A stretch of DNA of 64,000 bases, taken from NCBI GenBank assembly GCA_036365455.1, contig JAWQUS010000030.1:4650001-4714000 (forward strand), in the 5' to 3' direction. The position numbers and the translations under genes are program-made. This DNA is from Macrosoma leucophasiata (lineage: Eukaryota; Arthropoda; Insecta; Lepidoptera; Hedylidae). Positions 45,052 to 55,799 of this stretch are shown piece by piece (within the stretch, counting starts at the first letter, position 1; each line of letters begins with the position of its first letter). The notes beneath the pieces were generated by a model. It saw only the letters and a list, made by a program, of their open reading frames with translations. It ran no database searches and was not told the origin of the DNA.

Positions 45052-46507
45052 ATATTTTATTTCTAAAGAAAAATGGAAAGAAAAATTTGACTTCAGGCGA
45101 GGCTCGAACTCGCGACCTACTGGGAATCTAGTCCAGCCGCTCTTCCAATTGAGCTACTGAAGCCCTGCCCGATTTGTCAAATCTTTCCTTCACATCTATT
45201 GCATTGCTTTATGGTAGCAGTAGCGCCATCTATTACCAACTATGCTAGTTAGGCAACCGATATAATAGACTTTTCAGTTTATTGAATATCGTAAAGAAGT
45301 CGCTTTTACCCTTAATAATTGTTTGATATTATTTCGCATTAACACATGCTTGTGAAATATATTTTATTTTTAAAGAAAAATGGAAAGAAAAATTTGACTT
45401 CAGGCGAGGCTCGAACTCGCGACCTACTGGGAATCTAGTCCAGCCGCTCTTCCAATTGAGCTACTGAAGCCCTGCCCGATTTGTCAAATCTTTCCTTCAC
45501 ATCTATTGCATTGCTTTATGGTAGCAGTAGCGCCATCTATTACCAACTATGCTAGTTAGGCAACCGATATAATAGACTTTTCAGTTTATTGAATATCGTA
45601 AAGAAGTCGCTTTTACCCTTAATAATTGTTTGATATTATTTCGCATTAACACATGCTTGTGAAATATATTTTATTTTTAAAGAAAAATGGAAAGAAAAAT
45701 TTGACTTCAGGCGAGGCTCGAACTCGCGACCTACTGGGAATCTAGTCCAGCCGCTCTTCCAATTGAGCTACTGAAGCCCTGCCCGATTTGTCAAATCTTT
45801 CCTTCACATCTATTGCATTGCTTTATGGTAGCAGTAGCGCCATCTATTACCAACTATGCTAGTTAGGCAACCAATATAATAGACTTTTCAGTTTATTGAA
45901 TATCGTAAAGAAGTCGCTTTTACCCTTAATAATTGTTTGATATTATTTCGCATTAACACATGCTTGTGAAATATATTTTATTTTTAAAGAAAAATGGAAA
46001 GAAAAATTTGACTTCAGGCGAGGCTCGAACTCGCGACCTACTGGGAATCTAGTCCAGCCGCTCTTCCAATTGAGCTACTGAAGCCCTGCCCGATTTGTCA
46101 AATCTTTCCTTCACATCTATTGCATTGCTTTATGGTAGCAGTAGCGCCATCTATTACCAACTATGCTAGTTAGGCAACCGATATAATAGACTTTTCAGTT
46201 TATTGAATATCGTAAAGAAGTCGCTTTTACCCTTAATAATTGTTTGATATTATTTCGCATTAACACATGCTTGTGAAATATATTTTATTTTTAAAGAAAA
46301 ATGGAAAGAAAAATTTGACTTCAGGCGAGGCTCGAACTCGCGACCTACTGGGAATCTAGTCCAGCCGCTCTTCCAATTGAGCTACTGAAGCCCTGCCCGA
46401 TTTGTCAAATCTTTCCTTCACATCTATTGCATTGCTTTATGGTAGCAGTAGCGCCATCTATTACCAACTATGCTAGTTAGGCAACCGATATAATAGACTA
46501 GACTAGA
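45052..46507 (-). repeat. Tandem array: five 307-bp tRNA-like units (family T)
   Basis: Five direct units have an exact 307-bp period, at nearly identical sequence; the last one is cut near 46500. Each has a tRNA-like body on the minus strand at 45089-45164, 45396-45471, 45703-45778, 46010-46085 and 46317-46392. A box TAGCTCAATTGG, B box GAGTTCGAGCC and a TTTTT run just past the 3' end are present in all. The acceptor GCTTCAG pairs with CTGAAGT (one G-U). The anticodon arm cannot form a 7-base loop without a bulge, so decoding function is doubtful. The rest of the unit includes 'gtagcagtagcgccatctat' and 'atgcttgtgaaatatatttt'. Confidence 0.92.
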
Positions 46508-46870
46508 AATAAAATATATTTCACAAGCATGTGTTAATGCGAAATAATATCAAACAATTATTAAGGGTAAAAGCGACTTCTTTACGATATTCAATAAACT
46601 GAAAAGTCTATTATATCGGTTGCTCTAGCATAGTTGGTAATAGATGGCGCTACTGCTACCATAAAGCAATGCAATAGATGTGAAGGAAAGATTTGACAAA
46701 TCGGGCAGGGCTTCAGTAGCTCAATTGGAAGAGCGGCTGGACTAGATTCCCAGTAGGTCGCGAGTTCGAGCCTCGCCTGAAGTCAAATTTTTCTTTCCAT
46801 TTTTCTTTAAAAATAAAATATATTTCACAAGCATGTGTTAATGCGAAATAATATCAAACAGTCTATAAAT
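46508..46870 (+). repeat. Inverted sixth unit closing the array
   Basis: From 46508 the sequence is the reverse complement of a full 307-bp unit, with the tRNA-like body on the plus strand at 46709-46784, followed by about 50 bp repeating the start of another inverted unit. The junction at 46498-46507 is a short 'gactagactag' repeat, so direct and inverted copies meet head to head with almost no spacer. Confidence 0.9.
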
Positions 46871-48294
46871 ATACCTACAGGTATATTGGTTTATAGATCA
46901 TAATACATACCGGGTACACAAGTAACATTTATGGAACACAAGCGAGTAAAGTGATTCAAATTCTTGTGCATAATGTTCTTTCAATAATGGAGTAAACACT
47001 TATTTCACTTTTAAAATAATCGTTCAATGCGCCATAAACTTAATAAACTAAATATTATTGTTAATGCGTCCACTCCAACTTAAATTTCACATATCATAGA
47101 GTATTGAAGCAACTGATAACGAGTGCAATCTTATCAATTGCGAGAATACATTTTATCAGAATAGCAAAAATCGATAATCGCAACTACACAAAATAAATAG
47201 CATTGAATATTAATAGTTAAGATGAATTTTATAGCATTACTTTGTTATACGTAGCAAAGTCTTAGGTATACGAGTAAAAGCATAATATACCTAAGCACTG
47301 TAACTGTGTAAATAATGACAAAATATAGTTACTGTCTAATGTTAGACTAAAGGATAACCAATAGTTAGACCAGACGTAGTTACATATTATATTAAATTAA
47401 ATGTAATAATAATATTCAGAAATTACAACCAGACATGAATGCATCTAATTTTGTTTATAGTAACATGACATTTTGTTTATAGTAACATGATAATTTTGTG
47501 AAATGAATGTGCATTGTACTTGATATTGTAAAACAAAGTTATAAGTTTCATATTGTGAAAATAGTTTTAAGGAACATATTTTGAAAAGACCCTACTGAGT
47601 TTTGTTTTGGCAGGTTTTTTCTCAGTAATGTGGGCTTTGGAACTCTGCCAGTGAATGACAAAGAATGTCCCATATTTTTTTGTTTAGTCTTATCTTGCCG
47701 TTTGTAAAAGAGAGTATGGAACATTCTGTTGATACCTATTTTTATTATTAAGTATTTTTGGACTATTATTAATTTATTTACTTTGACATATTAATCAACG
47801 TATCAGTTGTTATTCGCTTTAATTTTATATTTGTAATTTGACCTATCACAAGCAAATTCTATTATTTATTAAGTGATTAAATGAATTTTTGAGTTTGAGT
47901 TTGAGTTTGACATGTTTCATAAGTGTTTGTGATTAAAAAAAGTTTATTACCACAACTTTTTTACATTTTTAAAAATATAGGTCAAATTAAACAATTTAGA
48001 CTTCATGTAAAACACGAGCCATTGCTTAATTAAACTTTGGAAGAATAGAGTTCAAACTTTATCAGCAAGTCATCCTACGTTATTGCTGAAAGATGAAAAA
48101 TTAGCGTTTTAATTGAAAATAGCCGTGAAATATTAAACATGATCCAATGTGAGCGGCTGCTTGCTTTTTTAATACAAATTATCGTACATTTTATTCAATA
48201 AATCAATCAAAGTAAAGGACATCTTCATGTCGACACTTCTGTCGAGATTCATAGTAGTAACAAACGATCGGATTCCGGTAAGCTACATTATTAA
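46871..48294. other. Gene-poor stretch
   Basis: AT-rich. 47610-47720 is a copy of the repeat at 23620-23740 ('ctctgccagtgaatgacaaa'). No coding frame. Confidence 0.4.
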
Positions 48295-48461
48295 TCCCTA
48301 CTAATATTAGAAATGCGAAAGTAACTCTGTCTGTCTGTCAGTCTGTCTGTTACCTTTTCACGTCCAAACGATTGAGTACAGAGATAGAGTTGACTTTGAG
48401 AAAGAACATAGGCTACTTTTTAAACAACATCCACGCGGGCGAATCCGCGGGCAACAGCTAG
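48295..48461 (+). mobile_element. Short Helitron-like element with both ends
   Basis: Begins TCCCTACTAATATTAGAAAT after host A, ends 'ccgcgggcaacagctag' before host T, with a cgcgg...ccgcg hairpin just inside the 3' end. A (gtct)n run lies inside. At 167 bp it is a tiny non-autonomous copy. Confidence 0.7.
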
Positions 48462-48469
48462 TATCATAA

Positions 48470-48600
48470 TAAAATATAGCCTATAGCACTCCTGAATGTA
48501 GCTTTTTGATTGTGAAAGAATTTTCATGATCAGTTCAGTGTTTCCGAAGACTAGCCCCTACAAACAAACAAACAATCAAAGTTACAAACTTTACCTCATT
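48470..48600 (-). mobile_element. Helitron-like fragment
   Basis: Shares 'gaatgtagctttttgattgt' and the (caaa)n block with 20080-20215; lacks clear ends. Confidence 0.4.
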
Positions 48601-48605
48601 AAAGT

Positions 48606-48945
48606 ACAGTAGAGCGTCGATTATCCGAACGTCGCTTATCCGAACGACCGCTTATCCGAACGTAGTAACGCGCGGGTCAATGCCGCCTCGCTTCAGTTTT
48701 CGCCCATTTGTCGCGACTCATTCACTTGTTATTGTACTCGTATGTTCAGTTAATGAAGTTGAAAACATAGTTAGTGCTTCTGAAGCGTTTACTTGCTTAG
48801 ATATTGCCTTGCGCTGGTTTGAAACATAGGCCGAGAGCGACCAGTATCAAATATCTGTTCTCAAAAAAGTACGCGATCTAGCCGCTCGTAAGCGGGCAGG
48901 CTTGCTTCGACAGACGAAGATTCAAGATTTTTTTAAGCGTTAATT
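48606..48945 (+). pseudogene. pogo/Tigger-type deletion derivative
   Basis: Starts with cagtagagcgtcgattatcc and two further 'cttatccgaacg' motifs, the subterminal repeat style of pogo/Tigger elements. It then jumps to the transposase C-terminus: VNEVENIVSASEAFTCLDIA, then one in-frame TAG, LKKVRDLAARKRAG and RQTKIQDFFKR with a stop at 48940-48942. The catalytic middle is deleted. The right inverted terminus was not found; a tRNA-like remnant follows at 49040. Confidence 0.75.
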
Positions 48946-49039
48946 GTAATTCGTAAACACATGTTTTACTACAAGATTGTCTGCACTTTTTTTGTTTGTT
49001 TCCTATTTGTACTATTCATTTTTCGCAATACACATGCGA

Positions 49040-49150
49040 GTGAACTTTAGAAATTAAAGAAAAAACAGAAAGAAAAATTTGACTTCGGGCAGGAATCGAA
49101 CCTGCGACCTCAGGATAACCAGTCCAGCTGGACTGGTTATCCCTTTTTTT
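49040..49150 (-). repeat. tRNA-like remnant with 30-bp perfect palindrome
   Basis: The right flank of family T ('gaaagaaaaatttgacttcg') and a B box (ggttcgattcc on the minus strand) are present. Where the 5' half of the tRNA-like body should be there is a perfect, loop-free 30-bp palindrome (49113-49142, centre cagctg). The A box is lost. Confidence 0.7.
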
Positions 49151-49236
49151 ACTTTTATTTCCTATTTGTCATTAAAAATATTCATAAATATAAATAATAT
49201 GGTTTTCATTTACCTGTACGTAAATTTGTATGGCTG

Positions 49237-50220
49237 AATCAATATACAATAGTTCGAGTAGGTCAGTCTTGGGCCTCTGCAACCACCCCCCCGAGGGTTT
49301 CCGCCTTGTCGTGGCGGGGGGGCTCAGTACCCGGTGGTTGTCCCCACACCGGCGAAGCCAAGAGGAACCCAGAGAGGGGGCGGCGTTTGGCGTGGCTCTG
49401 CCCGCCACTCGCTGCTGTGGAGAGGAGACGGCTGGGGAGGAGGTGTACGGGTATTTCGTTGGCCCTGCACCCTATCCCCAGCCGCCAAGCGGTGGTCCCG
49501 CCGCTCGATAGGGACGTGGTGGGGCCGCGGGGGGGCGGTTGAAGGTCAGTTCATCCCTGTCACTCCCGCTCCCCCGGGGCCGGACAGAGTGCCCCTGGAC
49601 TCCTCCACCCGGGCGTCTTGGGACGCCTGGCGTTGTGAGTGGTCGGGGCAGGGACCTTTGGGTGTCGGACTGGGGGATGTCCGTCGCCCAAATGGAGATA
49701 GGTCCCAAGCTGGGTGGCGTGCACGTGTTCCGCACGCCACTAGTGTTGGTTGGAGCCAAAGAGCTCAACCTGCGGAGGGCTCGGAGACGAGCAGCCGCCG
49801 GCGGGGTCGCGGATGTGTGCGTAAGCGTTCCCGTGACCCCGCCACTGATGGCGGAAGAGTCGGAACACCGCGGGGTTTTAGTGAGTACGAGTCTCACACT
49901 ACCCGCCGTCGTTTCCCCTAGACGGCGGGTGCCCATGAGGGTTTCCCCGCGTAAAAAAAAAAAATGGGCCTCTGCAACCATCCACATTCGCATTGTTTAT
50001 CTGCTTAGCCATTCGGTCATTCGACATTCTTTCAGTACCTATGCCCGAACCATCGGAGCATGCTTTTTTTCATTTTTACACCGATACTTTCATTCTTACA
50101 GAGTCTCTTTCTTACATCTTCATTACGAACGCGATCTGTGAGCGATACACCGCAGATCTTGCGCAAAGATCTCATCTCGACCGCGTTTAATTTACTTTCA
50201 TGCTCTTTCATGCAAACTTA
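49237..50220 (-). pseudogene. LINE family a, minus-strand copy split by a retroposon
   Basis: The complement of 49981-50220 matches the 600-1001 remnant (RSLRKICGVS, DRVRNEDVRKR) and continues to the 'ggatggttgcagaggccca' block also found at 50870. The match then resumes at 49237-49285 beyond the insertion. Confidence 0.75.
49286..49964 (+). mobile_element. GC-rich retroposon with poly-A and 16-bp TSD
   Basis: A 679-bp, very GC-rich insertion ending in a 12-A tail (49953-49964). It is flanked by identical 16-bp repeats tgggcctctgcaacca (49270-49285 and 49965-49980), so it arrived by target-primed reverse transcription into LINE a. A stem-loop (acccgccgtc / gacggcgggt) precedes the tail. Frames of up to 195 codons are open on both strands because of composition; none shows a known domain. 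It may be an internally deleted LINE or a 5'-UTR-derived SINE-like element. Confidence 0.8.
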
Positions 50221-50829
50221 AATCAATATTTTTATTATTTTTACATTATATTATTCCTCAAAAACGGTGTTTATTAGCCTGCGACCAACAAGGACATGAC
50301 TTTCTGAAATATTTCCAAGGGTAATTGCCCTTTAGGATGTTATGGGTATTTATGTTTTGTTTTGAACTACGTAGGTAGGTATATTCATTAGACCAAACCC
50401 TTAATTCAAAGCTATGTTCAAACATAAAATTTGTATGAATGTTCGAATTAAGTACAATGCAAACTTTGTTCTGGAGTTCAAAGTTCACTTTGAAAATACC
50501 ATTATCACGTTTTCACTTTGAAGTATCAACAACAGCACGTGTGACGGTGATCAAACACCCTTTTTTCACAGAATACATATTTTATAGTACACATACAGAA
50601 GATTTAACAAAAATGTCATTTTGTGATGTCGTGAAGAAGCAAACAAACTTACAGTTCAAATTGTTTTTTTTTTTTTAAGACGGGTAAAGGTACGCTCGTG
50701 TGGAAAAGGAAGTCCGAACAGGAATTAATCTCGTTTATTTAGAGGCTTTTATCCAACAATGGTATGTCAGCTCCATCATAACCTAATCTAATTAATAATT
50801 ACAACACAGCGTACTAAATAATAAATTAA

Positions 50830-51085
50830 CCTATAAATATGACCTATGACCAGATATACAATGCGAATGTGGATGGTTGCAGAGGCCCAGGAAGACCAAG
50901 ACTGACCTACCATGACCAAATAGGTCGAGTTCTGTCTGATGGTGGGGTCAAAAGTCTTAGGAATCGGCGTGCATGTATGAAGAGAATGATGAAGGTAGAC
51001 GAGGCACGAGAGGTTTGTCAGAACCGGGATATCTGGCGCTCTACACTCTCTGCCTACCCCGCTAGGGACCTGGCGTGAAGATACA
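50830..51085 (+). pseudogene. LINE family a: C-terminal tail
   Basis: The open frame encodes GRPRLTYHDQIGRVLSDGG, then RNRRACMKRMMKVDEAREVC and IWRSTLSAYPARDLA with a stop, followed by a (ACAT)n 3' end. This is the best-preserved copy of the family tail in the window. Confidence 0.7.
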
Positions 51086-51381
51086 TACATACATATGACC
51101 TATGAGTAGCTGAGTAAGTACTGTATACACAGTAGGTACTCAACTACTGGAATGGCGAAGGAGACTGTGATGCCTTCACCATATTGTAGACATTTCAATT
51201 TGATTGTAACGTACCATTCCAAACTCGGCAGCAGTGCTGCCCCCGCAGTGCTGCTGCTGCAGCACTACTGGTCTCCATATATTCCTCCTCGCGTCGTACG
51301 TTTATTATCGCGTCGCGTATTACTGAGGCTCATGATACCCCCGATGAGAGATTAATTTCTGATGGATGATATAGACAGATA

Positions 51382-51440
51382 GATTAGACAATGCGTTGGT
51401 GTCTACGCCCTCGAGCTCTTGCACCGGAACTCAACCATCA
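51382..51440 (-). repeat. Retroposon family C, 5' end scrap
   Basis: Only the 'gtctacgccctcgagctctt' end and the adjoining bases survive. Confidence 0.4.
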
Positions 51441-51689
51441 GTAAATATAGTATCTATAGGTAGTTGTATTCATCAACTGACCTTCGATGCTTGAGCCAAA
51501 TGTTCAACCTGAATTAATTCAATCGGAAACACAATAACACTTCAATGCATAGATATGTTTATCGGACAATCTGTTGATTATTCATGTACTGGAATAGATA
51601 ATGATAACATACAACCTAATTTATTATAAGTACAACCTAAAATTGTATTATACAAGCTAAAATCAGACCCTATGCTCATATAATGCTGT

Positions 51690-51870
51690 CATGAAGTGGT
51701 AAACAAGCATTGATTGAGCACGCTCAGACAGACTACCTATCAACGCTGGTGTACCGCAAGGCTCTGTGCTATCTCCCACGCTTTTTCTTCTGCATATCCA
51801 TTGATATGCAGAAGAAAAAGCGTGGGAGATAGCACCAAATGTTGGAGCAAAACTCCAATTTTCATTGCTA
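51690..51870 (+). pseudogene. LINE family d fragment containing a perfect hairpin
   Basis: Encodes the INAGVPQGSVLSPTLFLLHI region, core of a reverse transcriptase, and continues 'atgttggagcaaaactccaa', matching 59110-59230. In place of about 11 bp there is an exact inverted copy of the preceding 33 bp: arms at 51766-51798 and 51803-51835, loop catt. Confidence 0.85.
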
Positions 51871-51874
51871 TGTG

Positions 51875-51990
51875 TCGTGGTTGCCGTTCTACACAAACCT
51901 ACAACACAAACACAAACACCCAGACCCGAAACAACTGTAGACCATACAAATATTTGCCCCGGTACGGCGATTGAACCCGTGAGCCTGGGT
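51875..51990 (-). repeat. SINE family A fragment
   Basis: Body and part of the tRNA-like head ('cacccagacccgaaacaact', 'gcgattgaacccgtgagcct') with a damaged 5' end; directly follows the LINE d fragment. Confidence 0.7.
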
Positions 51991-52029
51991 CAAATCCGCT
52001 TACATGCTAATAAGGTAGTAAGTAAAAAT

Positions 52030-52500
52030 TAAGTTTCCGCCGAGCGTGTTCGGGAGAGGAATGATCCCGCTCGGAGGGAAAGAAGGCAATAATCAGTAGC
52101 TCCAGCCGTGGGCCCTGCAGTTTTGGGCCTATAGAATAGGACTGAGATATCCTCTGCCTATCGTAAGATGCGACTAAAAGGGGATATGAGCCGTGGGTGG
52201 AGTGGGGGCTCTGGTCGCTCAGCACTCGTGGCTCCGTGAGGACGGTGACCGAGGTAGCTGCAGCTCATCGTGGCAAGTGCCGGTGGAGGGCTCACAAAGC
52301 CCCGTGGACGAACCATGGATGGAAGCGAAGTGCGAAATCCGGAGCAGTGTTTATAGTGTACCCGGATTTCCCCCTTTCTGCACTGAAGTCGGCACCGAGG
52401 TGGTTTTAGAGGGTCCAAGTCCCTCATATCCCGACTCCTCCCCGAAAGAGTCGGTTGAATGCAATGGCATTTCCACCACGTAAAGTAAAATAAAGTTTGT
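52030..52500 (+). repeat. GC-rich retroelement-like segment with A-rich end
   Basis: Contains 'actgagatatcctctgccta' and 'cgtaagatgcgactaaaagg', sequence I associate with lepidopteran retroelement 5' ends, and ends in 'gtaaagtaaaataaagttt'. No coherent frame with a domain. Confidence 0.45.
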
Positions 52501-52735
52501 CTCATATCATAGGACGCTCAGTATAATGGATGTACGACCGAAATATTTTCAGTCCATAACTCAAGACATGAACAAAACCCCAGCTTAAACGGCCACCTTT
52601 TTGGTCCATTGGTTCCGATGCGAAAATGGGCGGAAAGTATTGTTAATAGGTTTTCGATGAGACCCGAGATAAATGACCTGATGAAATGAATGCACAGACA
52701 AAAATAAAGGCGAAAATTTTTGTGACAAACACTTA

Positions 52736-52873
52736 CCCCCTTATTCATAAACGTACATTAGATACGTTTTAGCTATAGAATGCTTTGTCTTTGTCAGTTG
52801 CATTGTCAAAAGTGAAGGATAGAAAAGGACACATTAGCAACACTTTAGCTTAATACGTTTATGAATAAGGGGG
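52736..52873. mobile_element. MITE family E copy
   Basis: 138 bp with inverted cccccttattcataaacgta termini and the same partly self-complementary interior as 13329-13474. Confidence 0.8.
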
Positions 52874-52879
52874 TTCAAA

Positions 52880-53530
52880 TATATTAGGTTGTACATGTCA
52901 TTTAATTTCTGTGCTTCTTTAGTATTTCTTTAATGTTCTTCACTTAGTTTCGTCTAGTCAAATATTTTGTTCTGCCGACCTTTTTCGATCGGCCGAGAAT
53001 GTTCTGCCAATTATCGTCGGAGAAAGGACGGTATCCATATTATACCATAAATTATATTAATAAGAGCAAGAGGGAAAAGTTCAGATCCGTTTTTAATGAT
53101 ATTGCGTAGATAGGTGCGGACTACGAATGGAGGTATTGTGAGTGTATAATTATGAATACCTACTACTTAAATACTTATGTGGAGGAGTAATACCAAAATT
53201 GTGATCAGAGTTAATCTCTGTATTATACATTTCACTTATTATTAACGAATTATAGAATATTCTAGATATATATTATAGATGTATAGATATTAAGTAAGAA
53301 CCATTTTTTCCCATTTTTCTATTCTTGAAACGTTTACAGAATATAATTGTGCACAGAACCATTAGGTTACCATTGACAGCCTTAAGGGTCCCTTGAGGAC
53401 CTTAAGAGGACCTTGAATGCAGGATTGAAGCCATTCGAATATTTTCCGCAAACGTTGCTATTTGAACTAAGAAATCGCTTAGGCGGGTGGGTAGAGAAAG
53501 TTGGGTTTAATGATGCAAAGGCAAACCATT
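52880..53530. other. No gene seen
   Basis: AT-rich, without recognised frames or family members. Confidence 0.4.
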
Positions 53531-53537
53531 GTTAGCC

Positions 53538-53728
53538 GACCTGGTTAGCCCAGCGGTGTGAGACGACCGATTGATTCGAAGTGTCGCGGGTTCGATCCCC
53601 GCACCGGGACAAATATTTGCATGGCCCACAGATATTTATTTCGGGTCTGGGTGTTTGTGTATGTGTTGTCTGTGTACAACGGCACCCACAGGTTTTACCT
53701 AGTGTGGGGCGTTGGGTGTAAGCGTTTT
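53538..53728 (+). repeat. SINE family A copy
   Basis: tRNA-like head (gacctggttagcccagcgg), intact B box and most of the body; a deletion removes part of the 'cacgacacagg' block. An imperfect inverted repeat of ttgcaagaa follows at 53733-53775. Confidence 0.85.
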
Positions 53729-54474
53729 AAAATTGCAAGAACTTTGTTTTACACAAAATTCTTGCAATTTGGAAAATTTCAGTTATGGCTTTTGTATACT
53801 ACGAAAACAAAAACGCTTTATTATTCATTCTTCTTTATATTTATAGAAGCATTCAGGGTAGTTACGTAAACTCATGTTAGAAATACTGAAGTCTGCGAAA
53901 GCTATTCTTAGATAATAACCGAACAGTATTGTTTGTATATAAGATGAAACAATTTGAGCGTCTCATTAGGACATGTTGTTTGAAATTATTAGAGATACAT
54001 GGTTTTATTTGTGCAATAGATTGGATAACGCAAATAGAATAATTACATGAAACTAGATTCGTTGATTTAGTACAGAAAATTAGGTCAAGTTGTTTTGTGA
54101 AGTCAGGCTGAGTTGTTTGTTATCAGCCATAGGACGTCCATAAACATCCCCCTAACTGAATGATCAGAGAGAGAGCAGAGCTGCGGTACGGGCCTACGAG
54201 GTGGCCCTCTTGCCCGGGCACAATCTGCCCTCGCTTCGACGAAGGCGTGAATTTAGTTTTCAGGTATTTGTCGTGTGCGCAAAGAATCGCCGGGGGCTTT
54301 AAATATTATTTTCTTTTCTTTATTTTTTTTTAAATATATTTTATTTCCTATTGATATATATGCCTCCCCCAATGACCTCCATGCCGACCGATCGGATGTG
54401 ACGTGCATCCAGCGGTTGTCAAATATGACAAAATGACATCAGCTGTCATCTACGAGTCTTTTTTTTTTAATGTT

Positions 54475-54768
54475 ATAAAAGTGGCAAACAAGCGTGCAGT
54501 TCACATTGATGTTAAGTGGTAATCACTTAACATCAATGTGAACTGCAGCCTATAGACACCCACACAATGACCAGAGGTCAAAATGTAAATGCGCTGCCAC
54601 TCCTGAGGCATTAGGTGTTATGCCTCTGTGCCGGAAATTACAGAGCCGTACATTACCACCTGACCGGAACACGATAGTGCTGAACACTACCATTTAACGG
54701 CAAGTATATTAGGTAATGCGGTGGTGCCTACGCCCGCGAGCTCCGTCACTGGAGCTCTACCACCAGTG
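54475..54768 (-). repeat. Retroposon family C copy with an inverted duplication
   Basis: Full-length minus-strand copy, but at 54496-54546 the family sequence is followed by its own inverted copy: 23-bp arms 54496-54518 and 54524-54546, loop gtaat. Other copies read straight from 'gttaagtgatgact' into 'gcagcctatag'. Confidence 0.85.
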
Positions 54769-55329
54769 TCGAGAAGAGTCTACGCTGTCTACCTACGTTC
54801 GGATACATGCAACAGCAAAAAATATAAATCAACTTTCAATTTATTTATGTGAAGATCTATTTAATAATGCCATACCTAAGGAACATCTGAACGGGATTAA
54901 AAGCATTCAATGTTTTACAGCCATATATACCTACCTACTCTATCTGTGTACAAAATTTCATCTATTAATCTAGTCGAATTGAACCCAAACATAACTCGAT
55001 GTACTTGTACCTAATGTTATAAGTTTTGAATGTTTTGATACAAAAACAAGTAAGTAACCTCTTGGGGCAGATAATTGGGTATTATGTATAGGTAACGTTT
55101 ACGGATATTTGTAGTTAAAGTTACGGATATATGTACTACCTTCACCTACATAGAAATTAAACTATTTTTACGGGTTTACCTCGCGTATATATACTACCAA
55201 CCACACCAAACGTCAAGGGTGTCACAGATAAACACAATCACAACTTAAAAAAACACAACATACAATAAGATTAATACGTATTTAAGACCCATTACAAGAA
55301 ATCTGGTATTTACCTATAAATTATCAAGA

Positions 55330-55745
55330 TTGTGATTGTAAACTCTAATATATTGGCCAAACGAAGAGAGCTGAATCCACCCGCGTTCAAGAGCACATTG
55401 CTGATGTCAAAAACCGAAGAACAGGGAGGTCTGCGGTCTGTGAACACATAGCGGTTAAGCCTAACGAGCCTAACGCCGAATAATATGCAAGGCTATTGAA
55501 ATTCAACATCATGGAATCCTCTACCTTGTGAAATTAAATCCCAGCCGTACTCTGGAAGATCTCCAAATATCATTACTAATTTGAGCGCAGACCGCTCGAG
55601 GCGGTCGGGCGGTGGTTGGGTGCCGGGTGGCTCTATTGAGCTATAACCCTTATTCTGCCCGGAACACAGAAGCTGAAAAGATGTCATTGCTAAAAAGCGA
55701 CCGAAACGTAGGATTGATTTTGAAAATCATTTACACTCATTAAAA
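55330..55745 (+). pseudogene. Penelope-like element: GIY-YIG endonuclease remnant
   Basis: A frame from 55330 reads YIGQTKRAESTRVQEHIADV and KNRRTGRSAVCEHIAV, the GIY-YIG endonuclease of Penelope-like retroelements, with YIGQT and the conserved arginine visible. Then stops and frameshifts appear, with later scraps matching ...GILYLVKLNPSRTLEDLQIS in another frame. The 3' part has the 'gcgaccgaaacgta' block. The reverse transcriptase is absent. Confidence 0.65.
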
Positions 55746-55799
55746 ATAGATTTACACCTATATTTCCTATTCGTTACTTTTTTAAATAATCATTTTAAT

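Noticed and set aside
45089..46784. Six functional tRNA genes
   Set aside because: Pol III boxes are good but the anticodon arm is irregular and the units behave as a dispersed element, so I call them tRNA-like.
45052..46870. Regular repeat array resembling a CRISPR
   Set aside because: Units are 307 bp, wholly repeated without unique spacers, carry tRNA-like bodies, and the setting is eukaryotic.
49230..50141. Overlapping open frames of 78 to 200 codons in GC-rich DNA
   Set aside because: Present on both strands with no domain, inside a retroposon; explained by GC content.
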